Positions 39,601 to 49,642 of a DNA stretch of 64,000 nucleotides are shown piece after piece (the first letter of the stretch is position 1; each line of letters begins with the position of its first letter). Where the stretch lies: positions 2,294,001-2,358,000 of the forward strand of contig NZ_CP027295.1 in NCBI RefSeq assembly GCF_005490785.1, written 5' to 3'. The notes under the pieces were generated by a model. The model searched no databases. It saw nothing but the letters and a program-made list of their open reading frames with translations, and had not been told where the DNA came from. Source of the stretch: Brachybacterium sp. SGAir0954 (lineage in GTDB: Bacteria > Actinomycetota > Actinomycetes > Actinomycetales > Dermabacteraceae). Position numbers and translations under genes: made by a program.

Positions 39601-40907
39601 GCGCGGGCCCCTTGCCCCTGGCCGGCCACCGCGGTGGCGGACGCGGCGGATCCGGAGGTGGCGTCGCCGATCGCGTTGAGCCCCTCGGGGACCGTGCCGT
39701 TGACGAGGTGGTCGCCGATCGCCCGGGCGCGGAAGGCGATCGGGTTGTGGGTCGCGACGGTCTGGGCGTTGCGCCAGTGCCGGTCGTAGGCCTTCGTGCG
39801 GGAGGTCGCGGAGGCGCCGACGGTGAGCAAGAGGTCCTGGGCGGCGCCGAGGGCGAGCTCGGGGACGCTGATCTGCGCCTGCTCCACCTCGAGCTCCGCC
39901 CGGTCCACGCCGCGCAGCCCGCTCTCCCCGGTGGCGGGGTCCCCGGAGGCGGGATCGGTGGCGGCCGCGATGCCCGCGTCGAGGGCGCGCGCGGTGCGCT
40001 CGACGATCGCCTCGGCGCTGTGCGCCTTCGCGGCGATCCGGCCGACGGCCTCGAGGATGAGCGGGTCCTCGCGGAAGGGCACCCCGCTGCCGGTGTTGAA
40101 GGTGCGCGCCCGGGAGGCGACGAGGGCGGCGGCGTCGTCGCGCGCCGCTCGGGCGATGCCGGCGAGCACCGCGAGGAGCACATGCTGGAAGAAGGCGGCC
40201 TCATGGGTCGCCTCGAGGCCGCGCGGCTCGCGCTCGAGCACGGCCAGGTCCTCCACCTCGACGTCCTCGAGGACGGTCGTGCCGGTGCCGGTGAGCTTCT
40301 GGCCGAAGCCGTCCCAGTCGTCCTCGATCCGCGCGCCCGGTGCGTCGGTCGCGACGACGGCGAAGCGCCGCCCGTCCTGCCCTTCGAGTGCCGCGGAGAC
40401 CCGCGTGTAGTCCGCGAAGATCGTGCCGGTGGAGTAGTACTTCGTGCCGTTCAGCCGCGTCGTGCCGTCGGCCCCCGCGGTGAGGGTCGTGCTCAGGGTG
40501 CCGAGACGGTTGCCGCCGCGCTCGGTGGACGCGTTGCCGACGGTCGCGCCGGCGAGGACCCGCGGGTACCAGTGCTCCTGCACGGCGGCGGGCTGGAAGC
40601 GCAGCGACTCGAGGAAGCCCGCGTGGCTGCGGTACTGGTGGGCCACGTTGGAGTCCGCGGCGGCGAGGTCCACGAGCAGCGCGGTGAAGGTCGCGATGCT
40701 CACGCCGGGACCGCCGTGCTCCGCGGGGACGCGCAGCGTGCCGAAGCCCGCCTCGTCGAGTGCGCGGATCTCCTCGTGGGGGAGGACCCGGCCGATCTCC
40801 CGGTCCACGGCGCCGGCCCGGATGCGCTCCAGGAGCGGGGCGAAGTGCGCGCGCAGCGCGGCGAGGTCGGTGCCCAGCGCGGGAGGGGCGGTGAGGGTGC
40901 GGGGCAT
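39597..40907 (-). CDS. Acyl-CoA dehydrogenase-like flavin monooxygenase (SfnB/DszC type)
   Basis: 436 aa with the acyl-CoA dehydrogenase fold: helical N-terminus (FGTLRVPAEHGGPGVS), a central beta part with TVGNASTERGGNR and TKYYSTGTIFADY, and a helical C-terminus (ASATSRTKAYDRHWRNAQTV, THNPIAFR). The ending HWRNAQT-x-x-THNP is characteristic of the DszC/SfnB group, which are FMN-dependent monooxygenases, not true dehydrogenases. In Pseudomonas SfnB belongs to sulfone use. It is the first gene of the operon; substrate unproven. Confidence 0.82.
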   Translation of the reverse strand: MPRTLTAPPALGTDLAALRAHFAPLLERIRAGAVDREIGRVLPHEEIRALDEAGFGTLRVPAEHGGPGVSIATFTALLVDLAAADSNVAHQYRSHAGFLESLRFQPAAVQEHWYPRVLAGATVGNASTERGGNRLGTLSTTLTAGADGTTRLNGTKYYSTGTIFADYTRVSAALEGQDGRRFAVVATDAPGARIEDDWDGFGQKLTGTGTTVLEDVEVEDLAVLEREPRGLEATHEAAFFQHVLLAVLAGIARAARDDAAALVASRARTFNTGSGVPFREDPLILEAVGRIAAKAHSAEAIVERTARALDAGIAAATDPASGDPATGESGLRGVDRAELEVEQAQISVPELALGAAQDLLLTVGASATSRTKAYDRHWRNAQTVATHNPIAFRARAIGDHLVNGTVPEGLNAIGDATSGSAASATAVAGQGQGARA

Positions 40908-41061
40908 GGGGGGCCTTTCGAGCGGTGACACAGGAGCCGCGGTGCGCGGCGGGGGCCGGCGGCGCAGCGGGGAGCTGATCACGAGGCACGGCCCCGCGGC
41001 ACGCTACGGGCGGGGGAGTCCCGCCCCCAAGCGCCGTGTCATCCGCCGTCATGTTCGCGGA

Positions 41062-41067
41062 TACGAT
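41062..41067 (+). promoter_or_regulatory. -10 box TACGAT of uppS
   Basis: TACGAT fits TANNNT; a start near 41074 gives a ~32-nt leader holding the GGAGG before the ATG. The remaining 200-bp divergent gap (40908-41105) should also hold the promoter of the flavoenzyme operon, which I could not pinpoint. Confidence 0.4.
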
Positions 41068-41105
41068 CAGCGAGTCCGTCCCCGTCCTGCCCCGGAGGCC
41101 CTCCC

Positions 41106-41930
41106 ATGCCCGCCGACGCCCCGTACGCCGAGCCCTTCGAGCACCCGAGCGGCGCCCGCGCCCCGCAGCTGCCGCCCGAGCTGGTGCCGGGGCACGTCGC
41201 GGTGGTCATGGACGGCAACGGCCGCTGGGCGAACCGTCGGGGCCTGCCGCGCACGGCCGGCCACGAGGCGGGGGAGGCGGCGCTGCTGGACGTGGTCGCG
41301 GGCGCCCTCCAGATCGGCGTCACGCACCTCTCCGCGTACGCCTTCTCCACCGAGAACTGGAAGCGCTCCCCGGACGAGGTGCGCTTCCTCATGGGCTTCT
41401 CGCGCTCCGTGCTGCGTCGCCAGCGCGACACGCTGAACAGCTGGGGCGTGCGGATCGTGTGGATCGGTCGGGAGCAGCGGCTGTGGGGATCGGTGATCTC
41501 CGAGCTGAAGGAGGCCGAGGAGCTCACCCGTCGCAACACCCGCATGACCCTCTACATGTGCGTGAACTACGGGGGCCGCGCCGAGATCGTCGACGCGGTG
41601 CGGGAGATCGCGGAGCAGGCGCGCGCCGGGCGGCTGCGCGGCCGCGGCATCACCGAGAAGAGCTTCGCCCGGCACCTCACCGATCCGACGATGCCCGACG
41701 TCGACCTGTTCCTCCGCACAAGCGGGGAGCAGCGGACCTCGAACTTCCTGCTGTGGCAGGCCGCCTACGCGGAGCTGGTCTTCGTGCCGGAGCTGTGGCC
41801 CGACGTGGACCGCGTGGTGCTGTGGCGCGCGATCACGGAATACGCGCGGAGGGATCGTCGCTACGGCGGGGCCGTGGATCTGCCGGGGTCGGATCCTGAG
41901 CGCGACGATGCGCCCGGGACCGACGGCTGA
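41106..41930 (+). CDS. uppS: Isoprenyl transferase (undecaprenyl diphosphate synthase type)
   Basis: 274 aa. [12 protein letters not shown] carries catalytic Asp36, followed by [25 protein letters not shown] and [19 protein letters not shown], all cis-prenyltransferase signatures. It makes the long-chain polyprenyl diphosphate for the cell-wall lipid carrier. Actinobacteria can have a second, shorter-chain Z-prenyl synthase, so exact chain length is open. The last 98 bp overlap the end of the DedA-like gene on the other strand. Confidence 0.93.
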   Translation: MPADAPYAEPFEHPSGARAPQLPPELVPGHVAVVMDGNGRWANRRGLPRTAGHEAGEAALLDVVAGALQIGVTHLSAYAFSTENWKRSPDEVRFLMGFSRSVLRRQRDTLNSWGVRIVWIGREQRLWGSVISELKEAEELTRRNTRMTLYMCVNYGGRAEIVDAVREIAEQARAGRLRGRGITEKSFARHLTDPTMPDVDLFLRTSGEQRTSNFLLWQAAYAELVFVPELWPDVDRVVLWRAITEYARRDRRYGGAVDLPGSDPERDDAPGTDG

Positions 41931-42372
41931 GCACGACCACGACGACCAGCACGACGATCAGCGCGAGCACCGCGACGGCCGCCCAGGGCGAGCGGAGGAA
42001 CAGCTCGAACCAGGCGGCGAGGGCCACGAGCCCGATCGTCGCGTAGACGACCGCCCAGGCGAGGCCGCCGATCGCGAGCGCCGGCAGGTACCGGCGCAGC
42101 GGCATCCCGGTGAGGCCCGCGGCGGCGTTGGCGGCGGTCTGGAAGCCCACGGTGAGGAAGCTCAGCGCGACGACCGGCGCGCCCCAGGAGTTGACGATCC
42201 CGGTGGCGCGGCGCACGCGCGGGGAGGCGAGCAGCTCCGCGACCCGGCCGCGATCGGCGACGGAGCGGGTGCCGCGGGCGATCGCGTAGGTGGCCCCGGC
42301 GCGGCAGAGGATGACGACGTAGAGCACGCCGACCGCCGGCAGCAGGGGCAGCGACCGCACCCACTCCATCAT
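41833..42372 (-). CDS. DedA/VTT-like small membrane protein
   Basis: 179 aa with four or so hydrophobic helices. [39 protein letters not shown], divided by the helices, and [17 protein letters not shown] resemble the VTT (DedA/SNARE-associated) domain. The C-terminal tail is Arg/Pro/Asp-rich. The ATG overlaps the zur stop (ATGA), making it the last gene of the zinc-uptake operon. A role in zinc handling is only suggested by position. Its last 98 bp run antisense to uppS. Confidence 0.7.
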   Translation of the reverse strand: MMEWVRSLPLLPAVGVLYVVILCRAGATYAIARGTRSVADRGRVAELLASPRVRRATGIVNSWGAPVVALSFLTVGFQTAANAAAGLTGMPLRRYLPALAIGGLAWAVVYATIGLVALAAWFELFLRSPWAAVAVLALIVVLVVVVVLSRRSRAHRRAQDPTPADPRPRRSDDPSARIP

Positions 42373-42776
42373 CGCGCGGTGGCCTCCGCCCGGGCGGCCT
42401 CGCACCCGGTGCACAGGCCGAACACCTCGAGGGTGTGGTCGAGGTCGGTGTAGCCCTGCTCGCGCGCGATGCGGGACATGGCGGCCTCGAGCTCGGGGGC
42501 GAGGAACTCGACGGTCCGCCCGCACTCGCGGCAGACGAGGTGGTGGTGGTGGCCGGTCGCCTCGCACTGGCGGTAGCGGGTCTCGCCGTCGTCGCCCACG
42601 AGCACGTCGAGGCGGTCGGACTGGGCGAGCGCCTGGAGGTTGCGGTAGACGGTCGCGAGGCCGACGGTCTCGCCGTCGGCCCGCATCTGCTCGTGGATCT
42701 GCTGGGCGCTGCGGAAGTCGTCCTGCCGGGAGAGCGCCTCGAGGATCGCGGAGCGCTGGCGGGTGTTCCGTTGCAT
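42369..42776 (-). CDS. zur: Fur-family regulator, probably Zur
   Basis: 135 aa. RSAILEALSRQDDFRSAQQIHEQ and VGLATVYRNLQAL form the winged helix; HHHHLVCRECG and LCTGCE supply the metal ligands, including two CxxC pairs for the structural zinc. The place inside an operon for zinc uptake, and a Zur-like box at its promoter, support the Zur assignment over Fur. AGGGAGA lies 9 nt before the ATG; an earlier in-frame ATG adds six residues. Confidence 0.88.
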   Translation of the reverse strand: MQRNTRQRSAILEALSRQDDFRSAQQIHEQMRADGETVGLATVYRNLQALAQSDRLDVLVGDDGETRYRQCEATGHHHHLVCRECGRTVEFLAPELEAAMSRIAREQGYTDLDHTLEVFGLCTGCEAARAEATAR

Positions 42777-42832
42777 GCCCCGATTCTCCCTCATGGGGGT
42801 CGGGACCTCCATCCCGGGTGACCCGTGCCGCG

Positions 42833-43717
42833 TCATGCCCGGGCCCGTGACGGCTCGGCCGCGGGGCGCCGCGAGGGCGTGGGTCGCACCGCCTTGACGA
42901 CGAGGCCGAGCACGTAGACGCCGATCGTGAGGAGGACGATGACGCCGCCGGGCGGGAGGTCCACGCTCGCGGTGATGACGAGCCCCGCCACGGCGCACAC
43001 GACCGCGATGACCATGGCCGTGCGCATGGTCCGCGCGAAGCCCACCACGAGGGTCTGGGCGGCGGCGACGGGGACGATCATGAGCGCGGAGACCATGAGC
43101 GCGCCCACGATCCGCATGGAGAGGGTGACGGTGAGCGCGGCCATCATCGCGATGAGCACGTTGACGGCGCGCACGGGCAGGCCCGAGGCGCGCGCGAACT
43201 CCTCGTCGCTCGTGACGGCGGCGAGCAGCCCGTTCAGGCCGAGGCCGATCCCGAGCACCACGACCGCCAGCACCACCGCGATGACGACGTCGGGCCCGGT
43301 CACGGTCGAGAGGGAGCCGAAGAGGTAGCCCATGAGCGACTGGGAGGTGCCGCCCGCGAGCTTGATGATGACGACGCCGCCGGCGATGCCGCCGTAGAAG
43401 AGGATCGCGAGGGCGACGTCCCTGCTCGTGTGCCCGATCTCGCGGACGTACTCGATCGCGATCGCGCCGATCATCGAGGCGACGAGCGCGCCGGGGATCG
43501 CGAGGAGGTCCGCGGGGCTCGCGGCGAGCCAGGCGCCCACGAGCCAGCCGACGGCCACGCCCGTGAGGGCCACGTGGCCCAGCCCGTCGCCGAGCAGGGA
43601 GAGCTTCTTCTGGACGAGGAAGGTGCCCACGACGGGCGCGGTGAGACCGATGAGCACGGCGATGATCAGCGGGTAGCGCAGGACGTCGGAGGTGAGGAGG
43701 TCGAGGGGCGAGATCAT
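42833..43717 (-). CDS. znuB: Zinc ABC transporter permease (ZnuB type)
   Basis: 294 aa with eight or nine helices of the ABC-3 family: VGTFLVQKKLSLLGDGLGHVALTGVAVGW at the N-terminus, and RIVGALMVSALMIVPVAAAQ as the conserved loop/helix. It forms the membrane pore for metal delivered by the binding protein. The ATG overlaps the stop of the ATPase gene by 4 bp. Confidence 0.9.
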   Translation of the reverse strand: MISPLDLLTSDVLRYPLIIAVLIGLTAPVVGTFLVQKKLSLLGDGLGHVALTGVAVGWLVGAWLAASPADLLAIPGALVASMIGAIAIEYVREIGHTSRDVALAILFYGGIAGGVVIIKLAGGTSQSLMGYLFGSLSTVTGPDVVIAVVLAVVVLGIGLGLNGLLAAVTSDEEFARASGLPVRAVNVLIAMMAALTVTLSMRIVGALMVSALMIVPVAAAQTLVVGFARTMRTAMVIAVVCAVAGLVITASVDLPPGGVIVLLTIGVYVLGLVVKAVRPTPSRRPAAEPSRARA

Positions 43718-44490
43718 GCGGGGTGGATCTCCTGTCCGAGGCAGTCGTCGATGTGCCCCGCGGGGCCGCTGTGGTCGTCGTGGTCGTCGCCGTGGGACTG
43801 CGCGGGCAGGGCCGCGACGGGGCCGTCGTGCACGATGCGGCCGTGGTCGAGGACGACGGCGCGGCTGAGGTGCTCGGCGAGCGCGCCGGTCTCGTGGAGG
43901 ACGACGAGGATCGTGGTGCCGCTCGCGGAGAGGTCCCGGAACAGGCCGGCGATGAGCTCCTGGGTGGGCAGGTCGATGCCGGCGAAGGGCTCGTCGAGCA
44001 CGAGCAGCTCGGGGCGGCGCACGAGGGCGCGCGCGATCATCACACGGCGCCGCTGACCGCCGGACATGCGGGTGACGGGGCGGCCGGCGAGGTCGCCGAG
44101 GCCCACGGCCTCGAGCGCCTCCTGCACGCGGCGGTCGCTGCGGCGCACGGTCCAGGTGCGCGGTCCCAGCAGCCCGGCGGCGACGGCCTCGCGGGCGGTG
44201 GCGGGGATCGAGCCGCCGCTCGAGCTGTCCTGGGGCACGTAGCCCAGGCGCGAGTGCCCGGCGCGGCGACGGGCGGGGGAGCCGAGCAGGGCCACCTCGC
44301 CGCTCTCGAGGGGCAGCAGGCCCAGCAGCGCCCGCAGCAGGGTGGACTTGCCGGAGCCGTTCGCGCCGAGCAGGGCGACCATCTCGCCCGGCGCGATCCG
44401 GAGGTCCACGCCGTCGAGCACGGGGGTGCCGCCGAGGCTCACGCGGAGGTCGCGCGCCTCGAGCACGGGATCGGAAGAGGGGCGGCTCAT
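43714..44490 (-). CDS. znuC: Zinc ABC transporter ATPase (ZnuC type)
   Basis: 258 aa. Walker A is GANGSGKST, the signature MSGGQRRR, Walker B LLVLDEPFAG, and the switch His follows in VLHET. The C-terminus has a His/Asp-rich tail (SHGDDHDDHSG), seen in some zinc systems. It overlaps its neighbours by 4 bp on both sides. Confidence 0.92.
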   Translation of the reverse strand: MSRPSSDPVLEARDLRVSLGGTPVLDGVDLRIAPGEMVALLGANGSGKSTLLRALLGLLPLESGEVALLGSPARRRAGHSRLGYVPQDSSSGGSIPATAREAVAAGLLGPRTWTVRRSDRRVQEALEAVGLGDLAGRPVTRMSGGQRRRVMIARALVRRPELLVLDEPFAGIDLPTQELIAGLFRDLSASGTTILVVLHETGALAEHLSRAVVLDHGRIVHDGPVAALPAQSHGDDHDDHSGPAGHIDDCLGQEIHPA

Positions 44491-45443
44491 GACCAGCTCG
44501 CCATCAGGGCCTTCGCGTTGCTGCGCATGACCGCAGGGTAGTCCTGGTCCTCGGAGAGCTGGGTCTCGAGGTTGTCGAGCTCGGCGGCGGTGACGCCGAC
44601 GTTCTCCGCGAGCGTCTGGGCGACCTTGGGGGAGGCCGTGGTCTCGAAGAAGATCGTCGTGACCTCCTCGTCCTTCACGACCTGCTCGAGCTGGAGGAGA
44701 CGCTGGGGGGACGGCTCGGTCTCGGGGTCCACGCCGCTGATCCCGACCTGGTGGAGGTCGTAGCGGTCCGCGAGGTAGGCGAAGGCGGTGTGGCTCGTGA
44801 TGAAGGTGCGGTTCCCGCTCACCGAGGAGAAGTCCTCCTCGAGCTCGGTGTCGAGGGCCTCGAGGTCCGAGCGGAGGGTCGCCGCGTTGGCGGTGAGCTC
44901 CTCGGCGACGTCCGGCAGCTGCTCACCGAGGCGCTTCGCGATCGCGTCGCCGATGTCCGCCATGCGCTGCGGGTCGTGCCACAGGTGGGGGTCGTCGCCG
45001 GCGAGGTCGTGCTCCTCGCCGCCCTCGTCGGACGTCCCGTCCTCGTGCTCGTGCTCGTGCTCGTCCTCGCCGGAGCTCGCGAGCAGGGTGACGACGCTCG
45101 AGACGTCGAGCACGTTGTCGGTGCCCTCGCTCGCGATCGCGTCGTCGAGGGCGGTGGTGAGGCCCGGGATCTGGAGCACCAGGGCGGCCTTCCGGATCTC
45201 GAGGGTCTGCTTGACGGAGAGCTCGAGGCCGTGGGCGTCGGCGCCCGGCGTCGCGAGCTGGATCATGTCGATGTGGTCACCGGCCACGCGGGTCGCGAGG
45301 TACTCCATGGGGTAGCAGGCGGCGACCACGGTGGGCTTCCCGCCGGAGCCGGATCCGCCCTCCCCGCAGGCGGCGAGGACCGCGGAGCCGGAGGCGGCGC
45401 CGAGGAGGGCGAGGAGGTGGCGGCGGCTGGGTGCGAACGACAT
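44487..45443 (-). CDS. znuA: Zinc-binding lipoprotein of the ABC transporter (ZnuA type)
   Basis: 318 aa. The signal peptide starts MSFAPSRRHLLALL (twin Arg) and has the lipobox LAAC with Cys26. The mature part has the cluster A-I metal-binding layout: an early His (ADAHGLE), an acidic His-rich loop (HEHEHED), DPHLWHDP, and FITSHTAFAYLADRY. It captures zinc outside the cell. ATG 45443 is chosen because a promoter box ends 7 nt upstream; the Zur box overlaps it. ATG 45452 is possible. Confidence 0.9.
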   Translation of the reverse strand: MSFAPSRRHLLALLGAASGSAVLAACGEGGSGSGGKPTVVAACYPMEYLATRVAGDHIDMIQLATPGADAHGLELSVKQTLEIRKAALVLQIPGLTTALDDAIASEGTDNVLDVSSVVTLLASSGEDEHEHEHEDGTSDEGGEEHDLAGDDPHLWHDPQRMADIGDAIAKRLGEQLPDVAEELTANAATLRSDLEALDTELEEDFSSVSGNRTFITSHTAFAYLADRYDLHQVGISGVDPETEPSPQRLLQLEQVVKDEEVTTIFFETTASPKVAQTLAENVGVTAAELDNLETQLSEDQDYPAVMRSNAKALMASWS

Positions 45444-45457
45444 GACAATCATTCTCA
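45443..45457 (-). promoter_or_regulatory. Zur box
   Basis: On the minus strand TGAGAATGATTGTCA: a 15-bp palindrome TGA-N-AAT-N-ATT-N-TCA, symmetrical except at one base pair. It has the shape of actinobacterial Zur/Fur boxes and covers the -10 box and the start codon of the binding-protein gene. Confidence 0.75.
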
Positions 45458-45479
45458 CGAGCAGTGCGGCCGACGGCAA
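45451..45479 (-). promoter_or_regulatory. Promoter of the zinc operon (TTGCCG / 17 bp / GAGAAT)
   Basis: TTGCCG at 45474-45479 and GAGAAT at 45451-45456 are 17 bp apart, and the -10 box ends 7 nt before the ATG, giving a leaderless transcript. Confidence 0.45.
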
Positions 45480-45535
45480 GCGGCATCGCGGTGAGATGCG
45501 GCATTCGTGGGCACCGTCACAGCCGCGGGGCTGGC

Positions 45536-45541
45536 TATGCT
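45536..45541 (+). promoter_or_regulatory. -10 box TATGCT of glyS
   Basis: TATGCT fits TANNNT; a start near 45548 gives a ~33-nt leader with CAGGAG before the GTG. No T-box-like structure fits in this space. Confidence 0.45.
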
Positions 45542-45580
45542 GGGACACCGTCCGTCCCACCCGTCACCAGGAGCACCCCC

Positions 45581-46972
<1,392 letters not shown>

Positions 46973-46983
46973 GCCGCGCGGCC

Positions 46984-47021
46984 CGAGGCCCCCGTCCCGC
47001 AGCAGCGGGGCGGGGGCCTCG
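46984..47021. terminator. Bidirectional hairpin after glyS
   Basis: CGAGGCCCCCGTCCCGC pairs with GCGGGGCGGGGGCCTCG (one G-T) around AGCA. It lies between glyS and the convergent oxidoreductase. Confidence 0.75.
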
Positions 47022-47061
47022 CCCGTCCGCGGTCCGCTCCCGGCCGTGGTGGCCGGTCGCG

Positions 47062-48135
47062 TCAGGCCCCGCGCAGCAGCGGGACGACCTGCTCGGCCCA
47101 GGTGGTGAGGATCTTCCGCACGACGGGGTAGGGATGGCCGAAGGGAAGGGCGAGGACGAGCTCGTCCGCGGCGGCGAGCGCCGGGTCCTCGGCGAGGAAG
47201 GCCGCGACGGCCTCGGGCGAGTCGGCCACCACGCGACCGAAGGCGACGGCCATGCCGCCGATCCCCGCGCCGCCCTCGCGCATCGCCTGCTGGCGGGAGC
47301 GGTCGCGCTCGATGAGGTCCGCGAAGGCCTCGAGGTCCGCGGGGTCGGCGACCGGGAGCATCTGCCGGCTCGCGGAGACGTGCCCCTCGCCGTGACCGGC
47401 TGCGCGGCTCGCGGCGCGGTACGCCTCGATGACCGCGAGCTGGAGCTCCTCGAAGGAGCGGCCCGCCTCTCCGGGCTGGAGCGTGGAGACCTGCAGGCCG
47501 ATGCCGAGCTTCCCGGCGCGCTCGGCGCTCGCCACCGATCCCGCACCGTAGGCGATCCGGGAGCGCAGCGAGGCCACCTGCGGGCGGATCCGCAGCGGCG
47601 TGCCCTCCGCCTCGGTCTCGAAGTATTCGTCCGCGGTGGAGACCTGCTCGCCGCCCACGAAGTCCAGGAGGTCGTGGAGCACGGCGTCCACGCGCGGGCG
47701 GACCCCCTCGGGCACGGGGCCGAAGGCACGCTCGTTGACGTGGTCCTGCTTCGCGTAGCCGGAGCCGACGCCGATCCGCAGGCGGCCGCCCACCAGGAGG
47801 TCCGTCGTCGCGAGGTCCTCGGCGAGCCGTCCCGCGTTCTCGAAGCGCAGCGGGATGAGCGCGGTGCCGAGGGTCAGGGTCGAGGTGCGCTGGCCGGCGA
47901 CGGCGAGGAAGGGCAGCGGGGAGGAGAGGTAGTCCTGCAGGTGGCGGTGCCGCACGTAGCCGTTGTCCAGGCCCATGCTCTCCGCCCGCGCGAAGAGGTC
48001 CAGGCCGTCGTCGAGCCCGTGGGAGCGGCCGCCGGCGGCGTCGATGCCGGTGTGGTCGACGAAGGCCAGGAACCCCATGCCGAGATGGGCGAGGGGTCCT
48101 GCCGCGGGGGCGGGGGAGTCGGCGGGGGAGGTCAT
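47062..48135 (-). CDS. LLM class flavin-dependent oxidoreductase
   Basis: 357 aa bacterial luciferase-like fold. GLDNGYVRHRHLQ, STLTLGTALIPLRFENAGRLAEDLATTDLL and GRLRIGVGSGYAKQDH are the conserved blocks, and GIGLQVSTLQPGEAG lies in the second half. Such proteins use reduced FMN or F420. The substrate is unknown and no partner gene is adjacent. GAGGAGC precedes the ATG. The 223-bp divergent gap to dusB should hold both promoters. Confidence 0.85.
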   Translation of the reverse strand: MTSPADSPAPAAGPLAHLGMGFLAFVDHTGIDAAGGRSHGLDDGLDLFARAESMGLDNGYVRHRHLQDYLSSPLPFLAVAGQRTSTLTLGTALIPLRFENAGRLAEDLATTDLLVGGRLRIGVGSGYAKQDHVNERAFGPVPEGVRPRVDAVLHDLLDFVGGEQVSTADEYFETEAEGTPLRIRPQVASLRSRIAYGAGSVASAERAGKLGIGLQVSTLQPGEAGRSFEELQLAVIEAYRAASRAAGHGEGHVSASRQMLPVADPADLEAFADLIERDRSRQQAMREGGAGIGGMAVAFGRVVADSPEAVAAFLAEDPALAAADELVLALPFGHPYPVVRKILTTWAEQVVPLLRGA

Positions 48136-48358
48136 GGCTGCTCCTCATGGCCGGGCGCATGCCGACCAGGGTGATTGAAGGGTCAAGAACAGCCTAGGTC
48201 CCCGCCGCCGGGGCCGCACCCCCGGGTCATCGGGTGTCCTCGGGCGTCATCGGCCCTCGTGTCGCCGAGAACGGCCGGCCCTCCCCAGGACAGCCGGATG
48301 CACATCACCCCTGCGGCGCCTCCCGCGCGACGGGCCCGGGTGGGACAATCAGCAGACG

Positions 48359-49639
48359 ATGACCCTTCTCCACGACGCCCCCACCTCACCGGACGGCTCC
48401 GCGCCCGGCACCGCCGCGAGCGCTGACGCGAGGTCGGCAGCCCCCGCCGGATCCGTGCCCGCCCCGGCGCAGGGCTCCCGCGAGCGACGGCCGCTGACGA
48501 TCGGCCCGCTCACCGTCGACACCCCCGTCATGCTCGCGCCGATGGCCGGCGTCACGAACATGGCCTTCCGCGTGCTCTGCCGCGAGTTCGGTGCCCGGCA
48601 CAGCGTCGACGACGGCGGCCTGTTCCCCACCGAGATGGTCACCACGCGCGCCCTCATCGAGGACCACACCGAGTCCTGGCGCCTGCTGCGGATGGCCGAT
48701 CGCGAGCGCCCGCGCTCCGTGCAGCTCTACGGGGTCGACCCGACCGTCGTCGCCCGCAGCATCGAGATGATCCTCGAGCGGGACGCTGCGGATCACATCG
48801 ACCTCAACTTCGGCTGCCCCGTGCCCAAGGTGACCCGTCGCGGAGGCGGCGGTGTGCTGCCCTGGAAGGACGAGCTGTTCACCCGCATCCTCCGCGCCGC
48901 GGTCGATGCCGCCGGGGGCGTCCCCATCACCCTCAAGACCCGCAAGGGCGTGGACGACGCCCACCTCACGTACCGCGACGCGGGCCTCATCGCCCAGGAG
49001 GTCGGCGCGGCCGCGATCACCCTGCACGGCCGCACCGTCAAGGAGCAGTACTCCGGCACCGCCGACTGGACCTCGATCGCCGACCTCAAGCAGACCGTCA
49101 CCGAGATCCCCGTGCTCGGCAACGGCGACGTGTGGTCCGCCGAGGACGCCCTGCGGATGATGGACGAGACCGGAGCCGACGGCGTCGTCGTCGGCCGCGG
49201 CTGCCAGGGCCGGCCGTGGCTCTTCGCCGATCTCGCCGCCGGGTTCTCCGGCAGCGACGAGCGCGTGCGCCCGGGTCTCGGCGACGTCGCGGCGATCGTG
49301 CGCCGCCACGCGGAGCTGCTCGCCGAGTTCTACGAGGACGAGGGCCGCGGCGTCCGCGACCTGCGCAAGCACGTCGCCTGGTACTTCAAGGGCTACCCCG
49401 TCGGCGGGGACATGCGCCGCCGCCTGACCACCATGGAGTCCCTCGCGGACCTCGACGAGAAGCTCGCCGACCTCGACCTGGACGCGCCGTACCCCGGCGA
49501 GGCCGTCGAGGGCCCACGGGGGCGCAGCGGGCACGCCCGCAACGCCGTCGTGCCCCAGGGCTGGATGGACAGCCGCTCCCTCAGCGCCGACCACCGGGAG
49601 AGCCTCCACGAGGCCGAGCTCGACGTCTCGGGGGGCTGA
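48359..49639 (+). CDS. dusB: tRNA-dihydrouridine synthase DusB
   Basis: 426 aa. FMN-barrel signatures are [32 protein letters not shown] (catalytic Cys in GCP), [12 protein letters not shown] and [15 protein letters not shown]. The first ~45 residues are an Ala/Pro/Ser-rich extension not needed for catalysis. It reduces uridines in the tRNA D-loop. The start has no clear Shine-Dalgarno; GACAAT 9 nt upstream may be the -10 box. dgt and dnaG follow closely. Confidence 0.93.
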   Translation: MTLLHDAPTSPDGSAPGTAASADARSAAPAGSVPAPAQGSRERRPLTIGPLTVDTPVMLAPMAGVTNMAFRVLCREFGARHSVDDGGLFPTEMVTTRALIEDHTESWRLLRMADRERPRSVQLYGVDPTVVARSIEMILERDAADHIDLNFGCPVPKVTRRGGGGVLPWKDELFTRILRAAVDAAGGVPITLKTRKGVDDAHLTYRDAGLIAQEVGAAAITLHGRTVKEQYSGTADWTSIADLKQTVTEIPVLGNGDVWSAEDALRMMDETGADGVVVGRGCQGRPWLFADLAAGFSGSDERVRPGLGDVAAIVRRHAELLAEFYEDEGRGVRDLRKHVAWYFKGYPVGGDMRRRLTTMESLADLDEKLADLDLDAPYPGEAVEGPRGRSGHARNAVVPQGWMDSRSLSADHRESLHEAELDVSGG

Positions 49640-49642
49640 GCG

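Noticed and set aside
45464-45580. T-box riboswitch before glyS
   Set aside because: The space between the -10 box and the start is only ~40 nt, too short, and no T-box sequence is seen.
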